DNA of 64,000 nt from Mesostigma viride (taxonomy: Eukaryota > Streptophyta > Mesostigmatophyceae > Mesostigmatales > Mesostigmataceae): positions 6,041,933 to 6,105,932 of the forward strand of contig RPFO01000072.1 of assembly GCA_009746045.1 (NCBI GenBank), given 5' to 3'. A program made the position numbers and the translations under genes. The notes beneath the pieces are model-generated. The model was not told the origin of the DNA. It made no database searches and worked only from the letters and a program-made list of their open reading frames with translations. Below are positions 1 to 11,700 of this stretch, one piece after another (within the stretch, counting starts at the first letter, position 1; each line of letters starts with the position of its first letter).

Positions 1-1017
1 ATATAAGTGGGCAAAATTATTCAAGGGGGGAGGGGGGGAGAAAGGATAGAGGGTAAGATGTGGCTAAGAGAATTGACCATATACTACTTATATTACTTTA
101 GTATTGTTTTTAGTTCTATCTGGTACTCGGTACTAGTATGTCGTATTGGGGGCAGAGGCATATTAAGGTCAAGCAGCGGGAGAGAAATGGGGGATGCAGC
201 GGGGGCAGGGGGGATCAAGTACACAGGGAACAACGAATATCGCCAGAAATGTCCTCTTCTGCTCACCCGACACGACACACTGCCAAACAACAGGAAACTG
301 TGCACCTCGACAGCAGCACAACAAAGTTTTGGCAAGGCTTTTGGCTGCGCTGTCAAGTCCCTGCCTTCATCAAACGCATGGGTGAGGGTGTCAGTGGGCC
401 GAGGGTGCCAGTGGGCCGAAGAATGCGGTGCCTTCTCTCCTATCCCGCATGACGCAAACGGGGGATGCAGCGGCCCCTGCTCCCCACTGCAATCTTCGGG
501 AGGTACCACATGAGCCTGTGCATGCTTAGTGCGGGCTTGCGTAGTTGGGGCATGCTTGGTAAAGGCTTTCTTACTTAGGGCTTGCAAAGTAAGGTCGCAT
601 GGGCTTGCTGGGTTAAGGCTTGCGTAGTTTTAGGTCGCATGGGCTTGCTTAGCTGGCTTACCCAGGGGTTGAGTAACTAGGCCGTGCTTCGTGCTTGCGC
701 TGCTGCTAGGTCTGGGAAAGCAGACGGCCTTATCTTTTCAATGGCTACAATCTGGCCCACCTTAGCTTGTGCCCGTTTACCGTGTAAAAACCACCATGTA
801 AGATCTAAATCCTCTCCATCATAAGATCTAAATCCGCTCCATCATCTCCTACTGCCGCGCTCTGTGATGCTCCTGCCACTCTATCCACGATGCATGCTGC
901 CATCCCTCTAGCTGTCATTAAGGTTAGCAATGAGACAACCAGACAGGCCAGAAATCTGCTATAGTTAGCCTTATTACAGTCGCTCTTATTACAGTTGCTA
1001 ATGCTTGCGCCGCTCAC
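1..1017. other. No supported gene; probable intron or 3' part of the ANTH gene
   Basis: Open frames exist (minus 93-587 among them) but show no family similarity or clear splice-bounded exon. A short motif with 'aggtcgcatgggcttgct' recurs near 590-650. Confidence 0.4.
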
Positions 1018-1110
1018 CGCGCGTATCTGTGCGCTGGCGCGGGGCGACCCTGCCACACGCGGCGCCTCACGCACGTACTCCTCCATGGTGGCAAGGAAGG
1101 ACTCGGGAGA
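1018..1110 (-). CDS. ANTH gene exon 8
   Basis: Acceptor CCCCAG|TCTCCC, donor GCGCG|GTGAGC, phase 0 to 0. Encodes SPESFLATMEEYVREAPR, the segment that directly follows the ANTH domain in plant AP180-like proteins. A copy of its 5' edge lies at 1201-1230. Further 3' exons should exist but none is recognisable in 1-1017. Confidence 0.88.
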
Positions 1111-4100
1111 CTGGGGGGGGGGGGGGGGGACGGTCGGTGGTGAGATAGGTAAGTGGTGGTGGCAGGCGCATGGGGTTTGTGGTGGGCACGCACTCCTTCC
1201 GATGGCCAGGAATGATTCGGGAGACTTACAGGGGGGGGGGGGGGGTTGACGTGGAATCCAGTTGGTGTGCAACAGATACGTGGTGGTGGAGTGGGGAGGG
1301 GTTGGTGGTGTGATGTGTGGTCTGGTGGGGTGGGTTGTTGGTGGGATGTGGGGTGGGGTGGGGTGGGGTGGGGTGGGGTGGGGTGGGTGGGGTGGGGTGG
1401 GGTGGGGTGGGGTGGGGTGGGGGGGTGGGGTGGGTGGGTGGGGTGGGGTGGGTGGGGTGGGTGGGGTGGGTGGGGTGGGTGGGGTGGGGTGGGGTGGGGT
1501 GGGGTGGGGTGGGGTGGGGTGGGGTGGGGTGGGGTGGGGTGGGGTGGGGTGGAGGTGGGACGGAAAAGGAAGGGGAGCCAGAGGCCGCAAATGGGCTGGA
1601 TCCGTGGCTTGTCAAAAGACCACACATGGCAAAAGGGACATGTGAATGTGGACGTGGGGAGAAAATGAACGTGATGTTGTGGGAGGGGGAGGTAGTACAC
1701 GCCCCATTATTCCTATAAGAGTGGCCAGATGGAAGGGGGAGGGGGAGAGATCAAGGGTTACAATCAATCATGCCTTACGACGAATACACAGTAGAAGCAC
1801 CCATTACCAGCGCTAGGGGCACTATGGTATATCCATGCTGCACTGTTCACTGCAGTGTTAACTATATCTACCACCCACCTGCGCAACGTCATGATACCAT
1901 TATAACCATGCCGTGCTGTTCACGATAACCATGCCGTGTTGTTCACCACATCCATGCTGCTGCGTTCACTATATCCGTGCTGCAGTGTTCACTAAACCCA
2001 CCTGCGCCAGGTCGGGGAACTGGATGCGGTTCACTATGTCCATCGTCTTGGCTGACTCGTAGAAGCTCTGCAGCGCGTCCGCCTGCTTGGCCGCCAACTT
2101 GTAGATCTCCAGCGCCGCCATCGCGTCCGCCCGCTCCATCTCAAAGAACTGGGGACGGAAGCAAAGGACACCGTTAAAAACAGGACAGGTTACGACAGCA
2201 TAAGGGTAAAGTTGTGTATGCCATCGCATCCGCCCACTCCATCTCGAGAGCTGGGAACAAAACGTGAAGGACAGTAGCAGTCAAACAACAAGACAGTAGT
2301 GACAAGTTCCGACAAGGAAAGGGTAAGGTCATGTACATCATCGCGTCTGCACCCTCCATCTAAAAAAACTGGAGACGGGGGCAGAAAAATCAGTAGTAGG
2401 ATTTGTCTCATTCAAACCTATATAGTAGGCAGAAGGGGCGGCATGTAAGAAGCAGGAACGATGGCAGCAGGTAAGAAGCAGGAACAGTTGCATATAAGAG
2501 CCAGGAACAGTTGAATATAAGAACCAGGAACAGTTGAATATAAGAAGCAGGAACAGTTGAATATAAGAAGCAGGAACAGTTGAATATAAGAACCAGGAAC
2601 AGTTGAATATAAGAACCAGGAACAGTTGAATATAAGAAGCAGGAACGGTTGAATATAAGAAGCAGGAACAGTGCCAGGTAGCTTATCCCGTGGCATCCGC
2701 CCGCTCCATTTCCAAAAACTTGTCAACATGGCCCCCACCTTGTCCCCACTGCCCCCAGTATCCTTGGAATAAAATAATGTGCCCAGGCCCCCAGTATCCT
2801 TGGAACGGCCCCCACCTTGTCCACCAGGTTGATCACGCCATCGTTGATCGCGCGGTACAGCTTGAAGCTCTCCTTGAGCACGAGCGCAAGCGCAAACAGG
2901 ATGACCTGGTTCATGGTGGACGCGCCCTCCGGCTGAAGAAAACAGAAGCACAGGCACGAACACATAGAACAAACGATGCGCTGTTAGGGCGAATAGGATG
3001 GCCTGGTTCATGGCGGACGCGCCCTTCGGCTGGCAGGTGGGCGCGAGGAGGAAACGGAGCAGGGAAGGAAACAGGGAATCCAGGAGGCGGGCGGGGGGGG
3101 GGAGCGGCGGATGAGGTTGTGTGGATGGAATACCAGTGCCATAACAAATGGCACAAAGGAGGGACACAGGAGAGTTCTTTCAAACGACAATGCAAAAATC
3201 TGTCTAACCTGAGAACACGAGCGGGCAACAATGGAAAATGACCCCACCACCACCACCACCCCATTGAAAGAAAAGAGGGCCAAGGGGGGCACCTTGGGGG
3301 GGTGAGGGGGGCGGGGAGGCTCGCATTGATTAAGATTTGTGTTATTACTATGAGCGCCGACCTGGCACCCCAGCAGCCGGTGTAGCGAATGCTGCAGCTT
3401 GGGCGGCTGTGCGAGGAGTACCAACCGCAACTCGTTCTTCTTCTCATTCCCATTATTCCTTGGCCAATTCCCACCAGCGCCCACCTGGCGCCCGAGCAGC
3501 CGGTGCAGCTGCAGCAGCGGCACGGATTATCAACATCTTTCCCATTATTTTAAAGCCCTTAGACATCCTCAAATGAGAATAAATCCTCAACAAAGATGGA
3601 TCCCATGATTTCATTCCCATCCATCCATGTCATTATCCCCACTAGACAACACACCTGGCACCCCAGCAGCCGGTGCAGCAGCTGCTGCAGCTTGGGCAGC
3701 TGTGCCAGGATCTCGGACGTGGAGTACTCGCGCGTGCGGCTGTGGCCGCTTGCCGCCTCGTTCTCCACGTCAAACTCTAGCGACCGGATGCACTCGAGCC
3801 GCTCCTCCAAGTACAGCGAGTAGGTACGCACCCACGCCGAGTAGTCCCAGGCTGTTGGGGCGAGGGGGCGGGGCAGGGGGGTTGAAATGGGCATGCGTGG
3901 GTTTTATATGCGGGAGCGTGAGTGAAGGTGCGCAGCCATGCCGAGCAGTCCCAGGCTGTTGGGGTGGGGTGGGGTGGGACAGGGGGGAGATGCCAGTGGG
4001 TACGAGGGAGGTGGTCCTCATCTATCGTCTTTACAAAAAATGACAGCACGCTCGCCAAGTAGCCTCAGGCTGCGGAAAAAAAGGTGGGGGGGGTGGGTGG

Positions 4101-7100
4101 GGGGAAGGGCGAATGCACTGGGTACAAATGGGTGCCGTGGCGGGGTTGGCTTTCCTGAGAGAATGGAGTGGCTATGAGCGGGATTGATTTTTATCATTGT
4201 TACCCAATCAGACAGCATCCACGAGCTGATACAAACACCTGATCGGATACACGCTGAGCTGTCACGGGCTGATACAAGCACCCAGTGGGGGGGGAACGCG
4301 GTGGCGAACTGAGACGGGAATCGACGGGTTGGTTTTCGCACGTATCCGCGCGAGGTGGTGGACTTATTGTTGAGGGTGGTGTGTGGGGGGGGGGAATTCC
4401 ACGGGATTTGGCATGCATGACGGTTCATGGAAAGAATGGCGGTGTAAAGGTCTGAGGTAATGCAGTGGGGCTCTTAGGGCTCGGGGATTCATTAAAATCA
4501 ATCAAAAGCACGTGACTGTGCCACGTGGGTACCCATGAAGGAACCTTAAAACACCTACAGAACGAGGAGGGAGGGCACCCTAGTTTCTCTCGCGCTGCCT
4601 CTAGTGGGCAGGCCACAGAGGACTCTCTCTGCATCAGGGTCCAGGCCCCACTGTGGGTGCAATACAACGAGAGGGTGGGGGGGCTCAGGGATGCGTTGGG
4701 GGAGTACAGGATACTGTTGACCGACACGTACTGTTTACAAAAATGGCCATGTGCGGCAGGTTGCTGCGCTCGATAGGCACTAGAGAAGGCCAGTGGAGTG
4801 ACCCTGTCGTGCACCTACCGTCGGGCGATGAGTCGTCCTTGAAGTTGGCCATGTTTAGCAGGTTGCTGTGCTTGCTGGCGTAGCGCGCCAGCTGCTCGGC
4901 GAACGAGGGGTCCACCTCGCGCATGCATCGGTGGAACACAATGAGCGACTTGAGGACAACCTGGGAGTGAAAGGGGGGTGAAAGGCGGGTGGTTACCGGT
5001 ACGGAAGTGTGGGGAGAGGCGAGAAGGAAGAAAATTAGAGAAAGTGGGGGAGGGGGGGGGGCGGGGAAAATATGGCAAAGGATCAGTGGCTTGAGGACGA
5101 CCTGGTGGAAGAAGGGGGGTGAATGTGGGGGAAGGGGGAGGGGGGGCACACGGTCGGTAGGACCCGAATTGAGGACTTGACGACCTGGCGGGAAAGGGGG
5201 GGTGGTTCGCGGGGAGGGAGAGGGGAAGAAGAGGGGAAGGGCCATGCAGGAGCGGGAACAGGGAAGAAGGGGGAGACGGGAAGAAGAAGAAGCGGTTGAA
5301 TAAGGGCAAAAAGATCCCCCCCAAAGCCTGCAATGATGACCATGTCACTGACAACAAAAAGATCCACCAGTCCGACCAAGGTCAGGTGGGGAAGGACCTT
5401 CGGGAAAAGATTGTTGGAAGCAATGAAGAAACCAAAAGAAGAATGTACAACGTTAAATAAATGAGGGCGGCACCAATCAGGCGTAGCATGCCCCAATAAA
5501 GGAAGCAGCAGGGTCTACGGTGCCGATGGGCACGACCAGGGATTTGCAGTGCTGCCCGTGCGTGCCCTCCATCGCCGCCCCCTTCATGCAATAGCCCCCC
5601 CCCACGCACCAGCCAGCTGGTGGACCCCTTTGTGCAATAGCCCCCCCCCACGCACCAGCCAGCTGGTGGATCCTTTCATGCGCTTGTGGATGCCTTGGAT
5701 GACGTACATCACGTCAGAGCGGGGCCGCGCGCCACCCACCACGGACAGCAGCGCTGTGTGTGGGGCGGATGATGGCAGCAACAAAGGCAGCAGCGGGTGG
5801 GGTGTACGGTGGCAGGGACAAGGGGAGCGGGGGGCGGGGCGAGTGGGTGGGAGGGGGGAGGAAGCGCAAAAGGGTAGGATAAGACAAGGGTCACAAGGAA
5901 ATGAAAAGGGAAAAGGAAAACAGGAAAAGGAAAAAAGGGAAACATCAGCGGGCAAAGGAAACAGAATGGGAGGGACAACGAAAAGAGAAAAGGAAGCTTA
6001 ACGAACGGGCGGGACCAAGAACAGAAAGGGGTGAAGTGGGGTGGGATGGGGTGGAGGAGAAGACAACCAGGTTAGAAAAAGGCAGAGGACAAGTATGGGT
6101 GAGCGCGCATGTGCATTCATGTGCATGTCGGATCCCAGGCACGCATACACTTGAACCGCAGCCAACCATGCTCTCACGTGGCCATGAATATGATTCATTC
6201 CATCGCTGCTCCTTCGCACCGCAACCCCTAGAGACTGTTCTAGAGCCCGCTTGACCAGTGTCTGCGTCACATGCCCCTCGATGTCAAGTGACCAAGCTCT
6301 CCTAGGATGCACGTTTGTAGCCTTGGCGAATATGTTTACCTGATACAGTAAAACACCCTTCACCACTGGTAGAAAACTGACACAGATTAACACCCTTAAA
6401 GACTAGAATTCAAACACCCGAGCGTGGTTGCCTTGCAAAAGAATGGTACCCCACTGGTCACTGTACTGGTCACTTTACCCCTTCAGTGGTTGCCTGGCGA
6501 AACTATCGCGACACTTTCCTTCCCAAGGATTCGCTCAAGCCATCGGTGACCCATGCCCACCCCTTCTGAGCTCACAGTGCTTTACCCTACATCCTCGCAA
6601 GGCTATCCTGACAACTAACCCTATTCTAACAATTAAAGATTGTTCTGTGACGTGTCCATGCAGGCATGTGTTCCATCGATCATATCGGAAATAGACACAC
6701 CACCTAATCTGGGACAACGCCTGATCTGTGACCACCATGTTCAAATGGCGAAAAAAAGGGGGGGGGATATGAACATTTAAAGCTATTTCATTAAATAATC
6801 GCTCATGCCAGGACCATATATACCTTCATGGCTGCATCATGACTGGTTGAATGCATGACTACCCACGTGCCTACCTTGGGCCAAGATGCACTGTCAAAGG
6901 GCATGAACACATGGGGAACACACGCCTATCTATAAATGTGATGCTACACCAAACAGTAGACAGGTCACCTTCCGCCTTACGGCAGTACCAGGCTGCCCAG
7001 ACATCTAAAGAGTAGAGTACACGGAAGCTACCAAGAGCTAGACCCAGAGAGCCAGGGTGCTGCGACGAAACCACCTGCGAGGAAAGCATTGCGCTGGGAA

Positions 7101-7652
7101 ACCTAAAAGCGGACGGCCCTGCCCATGGCCCATGGTGGGGGTGCAACTTACTTCGCACGTGCTTCTCTTTCGGAGGGACTTCGTCATGATTGGTGGCCTT
7201 TACAACAGCAATGTCCACCTCCTGCAGCACAGAAAGTATCCAGTGGACCGGAGCCCGATGCCACATCAAGCTAAATCCTGAAAACATCGACTGATAAAAA
7301 AATTTAAAAAGGGCAGAGGAAAATCCGAGTGCAAAGCGATTTTCCCAACTGGAAGCCGACTAACTGGCAAGATTCCACCGCAGAGACACTTCTTTCCAAG
7401 TAGAAAATGCCCGCCAAAGTCACATCCTCGTGACGCTTCATAACCCGACGTTGTCAAGAATGGTTCCTATGACCCAACAGCACAAATCCGAAAACCAGAC
7501 TGAATTCTATTCCGAGCCTTTGATTGTCAATCTTTACCCATGTCTGCCCTTACCTTGAAATCGCCACCGAAATTGGCAGACAACACCTTAACATTGTCTG
7601 ACAACGACCCCAGAACCGCCTGCGTCGACTTTTTCGACGTTCCCCTCTGCAT
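1018..7652 (-). CDS. ANTH-domain clathrin assembly protein (AP180/CALM type), 8 exons, 3' end not seen
   Basis: Proteins with this domain bind PI(4,5)P2 and clathrin and help form endocytic vesicles at the plasma membrane. Exons read right to left: 7554-7652, 7152-7221, 5656-5753, 4819-4960, 3655-3851, 2816-2932, 2002-2148, 1018-1110. Every join keeps frame (intron phases 0,1,0,1,0,0,0) and uses GT-AG. Together they give about 321 residues covering the ANTH fold: IAVVKATNH near the N-terminus (lipid-binding region), PPKEKHVR, LKSLIVFHR, NFKDDSSP, AWDYSAWVRTYSLYLEERL, LLHRLLGCQ, LVLKESFKLYRAINDG, FFEMERADAMAALEIYK, and the post-domain segment SFLATMEEYVREAPR typical of plant members. The unstructured clathrin-binding tail is not recognisable left of 1018. 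The introns carry copies of exon edges (see findings). Very sure of the family; exact start codon moderately sure. Confidence 0.93.
1290..1555. repeat. TGGGG/TGGGTGGGG minisatellite
   Basis: About 260 bp of near-pure GGGGT units with some GGGTG steps, inside ANTH intron 7. Runs of four G every five bases on the plus strand could form G-quadruplexes; the minus-strand transcript would be C-rich. The long Pro-rich and Gly/Trp-rich open frames over it are artefacts of the repeat. Confidence 0.95.
2002..2148 (-). CDS. ANTH gene exon 7
   Basis: Acceptor CCCCAG|TTCTTTG, donor GCGCAG|GTGGGT, phase 0 to 0. Encodes FFEMERADAMAALEIYKLAA and the helix ending RIQFPDLAQ. Three degraded copies of its 5' edge sit upstream (about 2221-2253, 2339-2374, 2690-2722) and one copy of its donor sits downstream (about 1873-1889). 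Confidence 0.94.
2452..2675. repeat. 22-bp minisatellite, about ten units
   Basis: Units of the form 'aggaacagttgaatataaga' with small variants repeat through ANTH intron 6, between the real exon 7 acceptor and its most distant copy. Confidence 0.9.
2816..2932 (-). CDS. ANTH gene exon 6
   Basis: Acceptor CTTCAG|CCGGAG, donor GACAAG|GTGGGG, phase 0 to 0. Encodes LALVLKESFKLYRAINDG and VINLVDK, the last long ANTH helices. A copy of the 5' edge lies at about 2990-3035 and a short copy of the donor at about 2729-2746. Confidence 0.94.
3655..3851 (-). CDS. ANTH gene exon 5
   Basis: Acceptor CAACAG|CCTGGG, donor TGCCAG|GTGTG, phase 1 to 0. Encodes WDYSAWVRTYSLYLEERLEC, a variable charged stretch, then QLPKLQQLLHRLLGCQ. 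Copies of its donor edge lie at about 3358-3402 and 3478-3522, and a copy of its acceptor edge at about 3937-3967. Confidence 0.94.
4819..4960 (-). CDS. ANTH gene exon 4
   Basis: Acceptor CCCAG|GTTGTCC, donor GACG|GTAGGT, phase 0 to 1. Encodes VVLKSLIVFHRCMREVDPSF through NMANFKDDSSPD. Two degraded copies of its 5' edge lie upstream (about 5083-5104 and 5170-5193) and one of its 3' part lies downstream (about 4740-4772). Confidence 0.93.
5656..5753 (-). CDS. ANTH gene exon 3
   Basis: Acceptor CACACAG|CGCTGC, donor CTG|GTGCGT. Encodes ARPRSDVMYVIQGIHKRM and GSTSWL, equivalent to the 'RPRADVAYCIHAL..R' helix of plant homologues. A copy of its 3' edge and donor lies just downstream at about 5586-5632. 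Confidence 0.9.
7152..7221 (-). CDS. ANTH gene exon 2
   Basis: Acceptor CTGCAG|GAGGTGG and donor CGAA|GTAAGT, phase 0 to 1. Encodes EVDIAVVKATNH and PPKEKHVR, the most conserved N-terminal ANTH signature. No clear copies of its edges were seen in the flanking introns, unlike most other exons of this gene. Confidence 0.93.
7554..7652 (-). CDS. ANTH gene exon 1
   Basis: Thirty-three codons from an ATG at 7652. The start was chosen because plant ANTH proteins begin with a short basic segment before an 'LGSLxDxxKV' helix, which is what is seen here. An upstream in-frame ATG at 7721 would add 23 residues. Donor AAG|GTAAGG, phase 0. Confidence 0.8.
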
Positions 7653-8768
7653 CCTTGTTGCTAACGACAAATTCAGTTTCCCAAGCCTTAACACGCGGCT
7701 CCCTTCATTGCCAACCTGCAAAATCCGTGTGCACGCGGATAACCCGGTCTATGTCAGTTTTTGTTGGTTTTGGCCACGATAGTCGATACGTCTTGGGCAG
7801 TTGGGCTACGTCTCTAGTAAAATCCTCGATCATCATTAAAGCGCACGCGCACATATGAATATTCTTCTCGACGTCTGTACCCTGAGAAACTGGCACTGCA
7901 GCAGCCACGATCAAGGGACCCTCACGCATGGCAAACCTTACACCGAAATTCGGCTTTGGTGGTTCAGAATCGCACAGATTCCGGAGTGGGTTCCATTTGT
8001 GGCAGCTCGCAGGATCTACTGCACAGTCCCCGACTTCCCGTTGCCTCTGCGCTGTAACATTCCAGTCCAGTCATGCCACCAACGGTCATATTCAGCCCGT
8101 CATCAGACCGATAAATCACCGATTGGAGTTCCGATTGTGAGGCGCGAAAGGCCACAAGTTAAAAATACACGTTCGCCGATCAACCATCACCAACAGCCGC
8201 TACTCGCTAGAATCGGCCGCATTTCGCAACGCGAACAGATTGAAGCTGACGCTGGCTCGCTGAGCCGCGTGACTCAGCAGGCAGGACGTTTTCCTTAGAG
8301 GAGATGTTGCTTGGCCCGACAGGGCAGGGGCCGGTGCCAGCGACGACCGTGTCTTTGGGCCTCCATACCGCCGAGCTCCCCAGGGCTAACACTGAGATTC
8401 GACGGGGGGTAGGCAATTTTATGTATTCTCAAGCTGACGCGGCAAAGTGGCATTCTGGCGTGTTGCAGCCGCGGAAAAACAATCTAGTTTTTCATAACCA
8501 GTAAGAGCTGTATTCGATTATTATTGCTTTGATGGTCGCTTCGGTAAACTTGTTTGAACTTCAGTCCCTTGAAGCTTTTTTTTGTGTTTTCGATTCACGC
8601 GGACGCGATCCATGCAGCCGATGTGTCCGTTGCGCTTGCCGTTTGTAGCGCTTATTCTAGGATGCATGTTACCGAAAATATATTGCTTAATGGGAAACTG
8701 TGTGTAGGGCAGAGTTCGTTGCACTCTTTTTATGTCAGGCATAGTGCGTCTATGTTTCTGACATATTT
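7653..8768. promoter_or_regulatory. Head-to-head intergenic region between the ANTH gene and the Gly/Met-rich gene
   Basis: The two genes point away from each other across about 1.1 kb, so the region must hold both 5' UTRs and promoters. No convincing TATA box or known motif was picked out by eye. The base composition is more balanced than in the flanking coding sequence. Confidence 0.4.
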
Positions 8769-11700
8769 ATGTATGTTGCGACTATTGGATTGCAGGACGG
8801 GTTTCGGCAGGGCGGACAAGGCGAGGCGGTACCAGGTTTCACCGCTGAGGCCTTCCAGTTCTGCAGGTTGGCTTTCTTGTTGGCCTGGGACAAGTTCGAA
8901 GGAATTTCTATGGTTGGTCCTTTGGAGGCGTTCTTGCATTCTGCCGACGCTAATTTGAGTGCGCGACTCATTCGGTTGCGCGTTTACGATCCCCATAGAA
9001 GTCTGATTTCTTTGAGATGTACTCACGGTTACTGTGCCTGGTTTTCTCACTTTGCCTCTGCAGACGTACTTGCGCCTGGGGATCGTCACAACCACGCAAA
9101 TAAGACCACGGTTCACGTTAGAGTTCGGAGTGGTGACATTGAGTGTGAGAACCTAAACTTGGAAGATCCGGAAACGCAGCTGCAGTTTGTTAACAGTGCA
9201 GATCAAGTTGGCGATCTACCAAAGCAGGCGGATGGACAGGTATGCTGATGTATGTGGGAGAGATCGAGGTTATTACTGTTCTTGTTAGAGTTGCGCTGCA
9301 GTCCAATCATTTTGACATGTGGCATTTTGCTTGCTTGTGTAGTATGCCCAGCTTTCAATCATTGACTGTAGCTTCAGCTCCACTAAAGTTTGCCTTACTA
9401 TTGCTGAAATGTTGGCGGTGCAGCACAGACTAGATACTTTTATGCTATGTTTTAAATTCATGTTGATTTGATACTTTTGATTATTCTTTGATATTCAGAA
9501 ATTGGATGCTTGTCGTTCTTTTTGGAATTGCTTGTATACATCATCTTGCATCTTCCAACAGTTGTAGAAATTGAGGTTTAGCATGAAAATTTGCATGCAT
9601 ACAGATGCAAAAAGCAAGCATTGCATGCTGCGCTTCAAACATGGCAGCTGTTGCACTATAGCCTGCCTTTTATGGTAGATCAGATATAATGAGTTTGATG
9701 GATTATAAACAGAGGCCTTTTTGAAAAGTAATATTTTTTCTGCATAGTCAGAGTGACAGACTCTTGTTGACGTACTTGTGAAAACCTCTTCAGCTTATCC
9801 TGCTTGCTGCGTCTTTGGTTTGCGGCACACATTTATTTGTATGCGACTGGACAGGAAGGGACAGGGCATTAACACATAGAGCAAAAAGGTTCATTCAGTT
9901 ACTGGATGAGTGCTTAGGAGACTGATTACGAAGGATCCATGTAGTTAGGCTTATTGGAGTCCATATACAATTAGTTTTGCAGTATGATGGACATGAAGGC
10001 TGTGAGGCTTTGAGTATTCTTCGCATTGATAATACTGTACTCTGTCTGACTTGCTGCCACTGCGTTCGTTTCCGAATCTGGCCTTTTCCCCCCTCCCCTT
10101 CTCTCCGTTCTGACTCCCATCTCTCCCTTCTCTACCTCCCGCTATCCTCGCTATTTGCATCCCCTTGCCCCCACATACCCACTTGTATTTTTCGCTGGAA
10201 CATGCACATCTATCAGGCTGGTGCTATGACCACTCCTGTCGGCAGCATGACGGTCGCCGGTATGCCGGCGCTTGGTCGCATATCCCCGTACTCACGAAGC
10301 GCCTCGGCGGGCCAGCTGGCGACCCATGCCAGCGCGTTCCCCCAGCCTCGGCCGGACGCCCCCGCAGGCGAGTTGGAGCCGGCGATTGCAAGCTGGGCCC
10401 AGGTGCTGGCTGGGGCCCCTGGGACGCCTCACGCCGGCGCGGCCAACAAGGAAAATGCACCGGAGGCGGCGGTCAGGCCATATGCTGCTCCCGTGCGGAC
10501 CGCTGTCCGGAACTTATCTGCACCTGTGTTGGTTTTCGCCGACGTGACCAGCCAGCAGGCATCGTATGCTGGCAGTGACACGTCGCCAGGTTTGATAAAT
10601 GCCCTCGCGTCGTGCGAAGAACATGCCCTCACTCCGCCACCCCCTCCCCCGCCACTCTTGCCCGACGCTCCAATAGTCAAGCCTGCCAACATTGACGACC
10701 CCGCGCCAGCAGTCGCTCCCTTTGGGTCCGCGTCTGGGAGTGAGCAGGGTGGTGACCGTGAGGGTGGTGAAGACCTTCGTGTTGGCTATGGTGACCAGGA
10801 CGGTGGCGATGTCAGCAGCACTGGCGGCCACTGTGGTGGTCACGGTCACTATACCGATGCTGGCAGCCAGTATGCCGATGCTCGCAGCAGTGGCGGCGAT
10901 GGATGCCATGGTGGCAGTTTCGATAATAGCCTTAGCATGCTCCCCTCTACGGCCGATGTCCCAGGCAGTATCCGCAGCATGCCGCCCACGCCGCCTGAGT
11001 CGCTGCCTGTGTCCAATAATCCATTGACCAACCCCAGTCATTCATTAGCCGTGACCGACCACGTGTGCAGTACCACGAACGTGGGCATGGTGAGCGCGTA
11101 CAAGGGGGACCTGGTAAAGGGAGGGGGAGATGATGACGATGCTGATGGTTATGATGGTCATGATGGCGGTAGCTATGACGATGCAGGGCACAGTGGCAGT
11201 GGCTATGAGGGCGCGGGGCAGCACATGCACGCGGCGCTTGCGGGGGCCGAAAGCGCAGGGGCTCATGGCCAATCGATGGCCCATGAGGACAAGGCAGGGC
11301 ACTCCCTGGCAGGGGATCATGGCAGCGTCGAGTACCACAGTATGGGCGCCGTAGCCGCACCCGCGTCCGCCGCTGAGGGAACCGCTAGTGCTGCCACAAG
11401 CGCTCACCCGTCCGCGGTGGGGCAGCTGCCGCAGCCGGTGCGGCTGTACCAGGTGGGCCATGGCGTGCCGCGCCGTCGCTACCGCATGGTCTGGGTGGCC
11501 AAGAAGAACCTCGAGGCGGTCGCCGAGGGGGGAGGAGCACTGGGGGATGGGACCATGGCAGTTGCCGTTGAGGACGCTCCTTCCACTGGCATACGGCACA
11601 AGCTGGCGCTCATGGGGCCGCTCGAAGGGGAGGCGCACGCGCACCCGCACCACTATGAGGGCCATCATTACCATGGGAGTGCCGGCCCGCGCCATCATGG

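Noticed and set aside
1290-1555. Interstitial telomere
   Set aside because: The unit is GGGGT with GGGTG variants, not TTTAGGG or TTTTAGGG; it lies inside a gene's intron and has no chromosome-end context.
805-1700. Long Pro/His/Thr-rich and Gly/Trp/Val-rich open frames on both strands
   Set aside because: They are read straight through the TGGGG repeat; only the 31 codons at 1018-1110 have family support.
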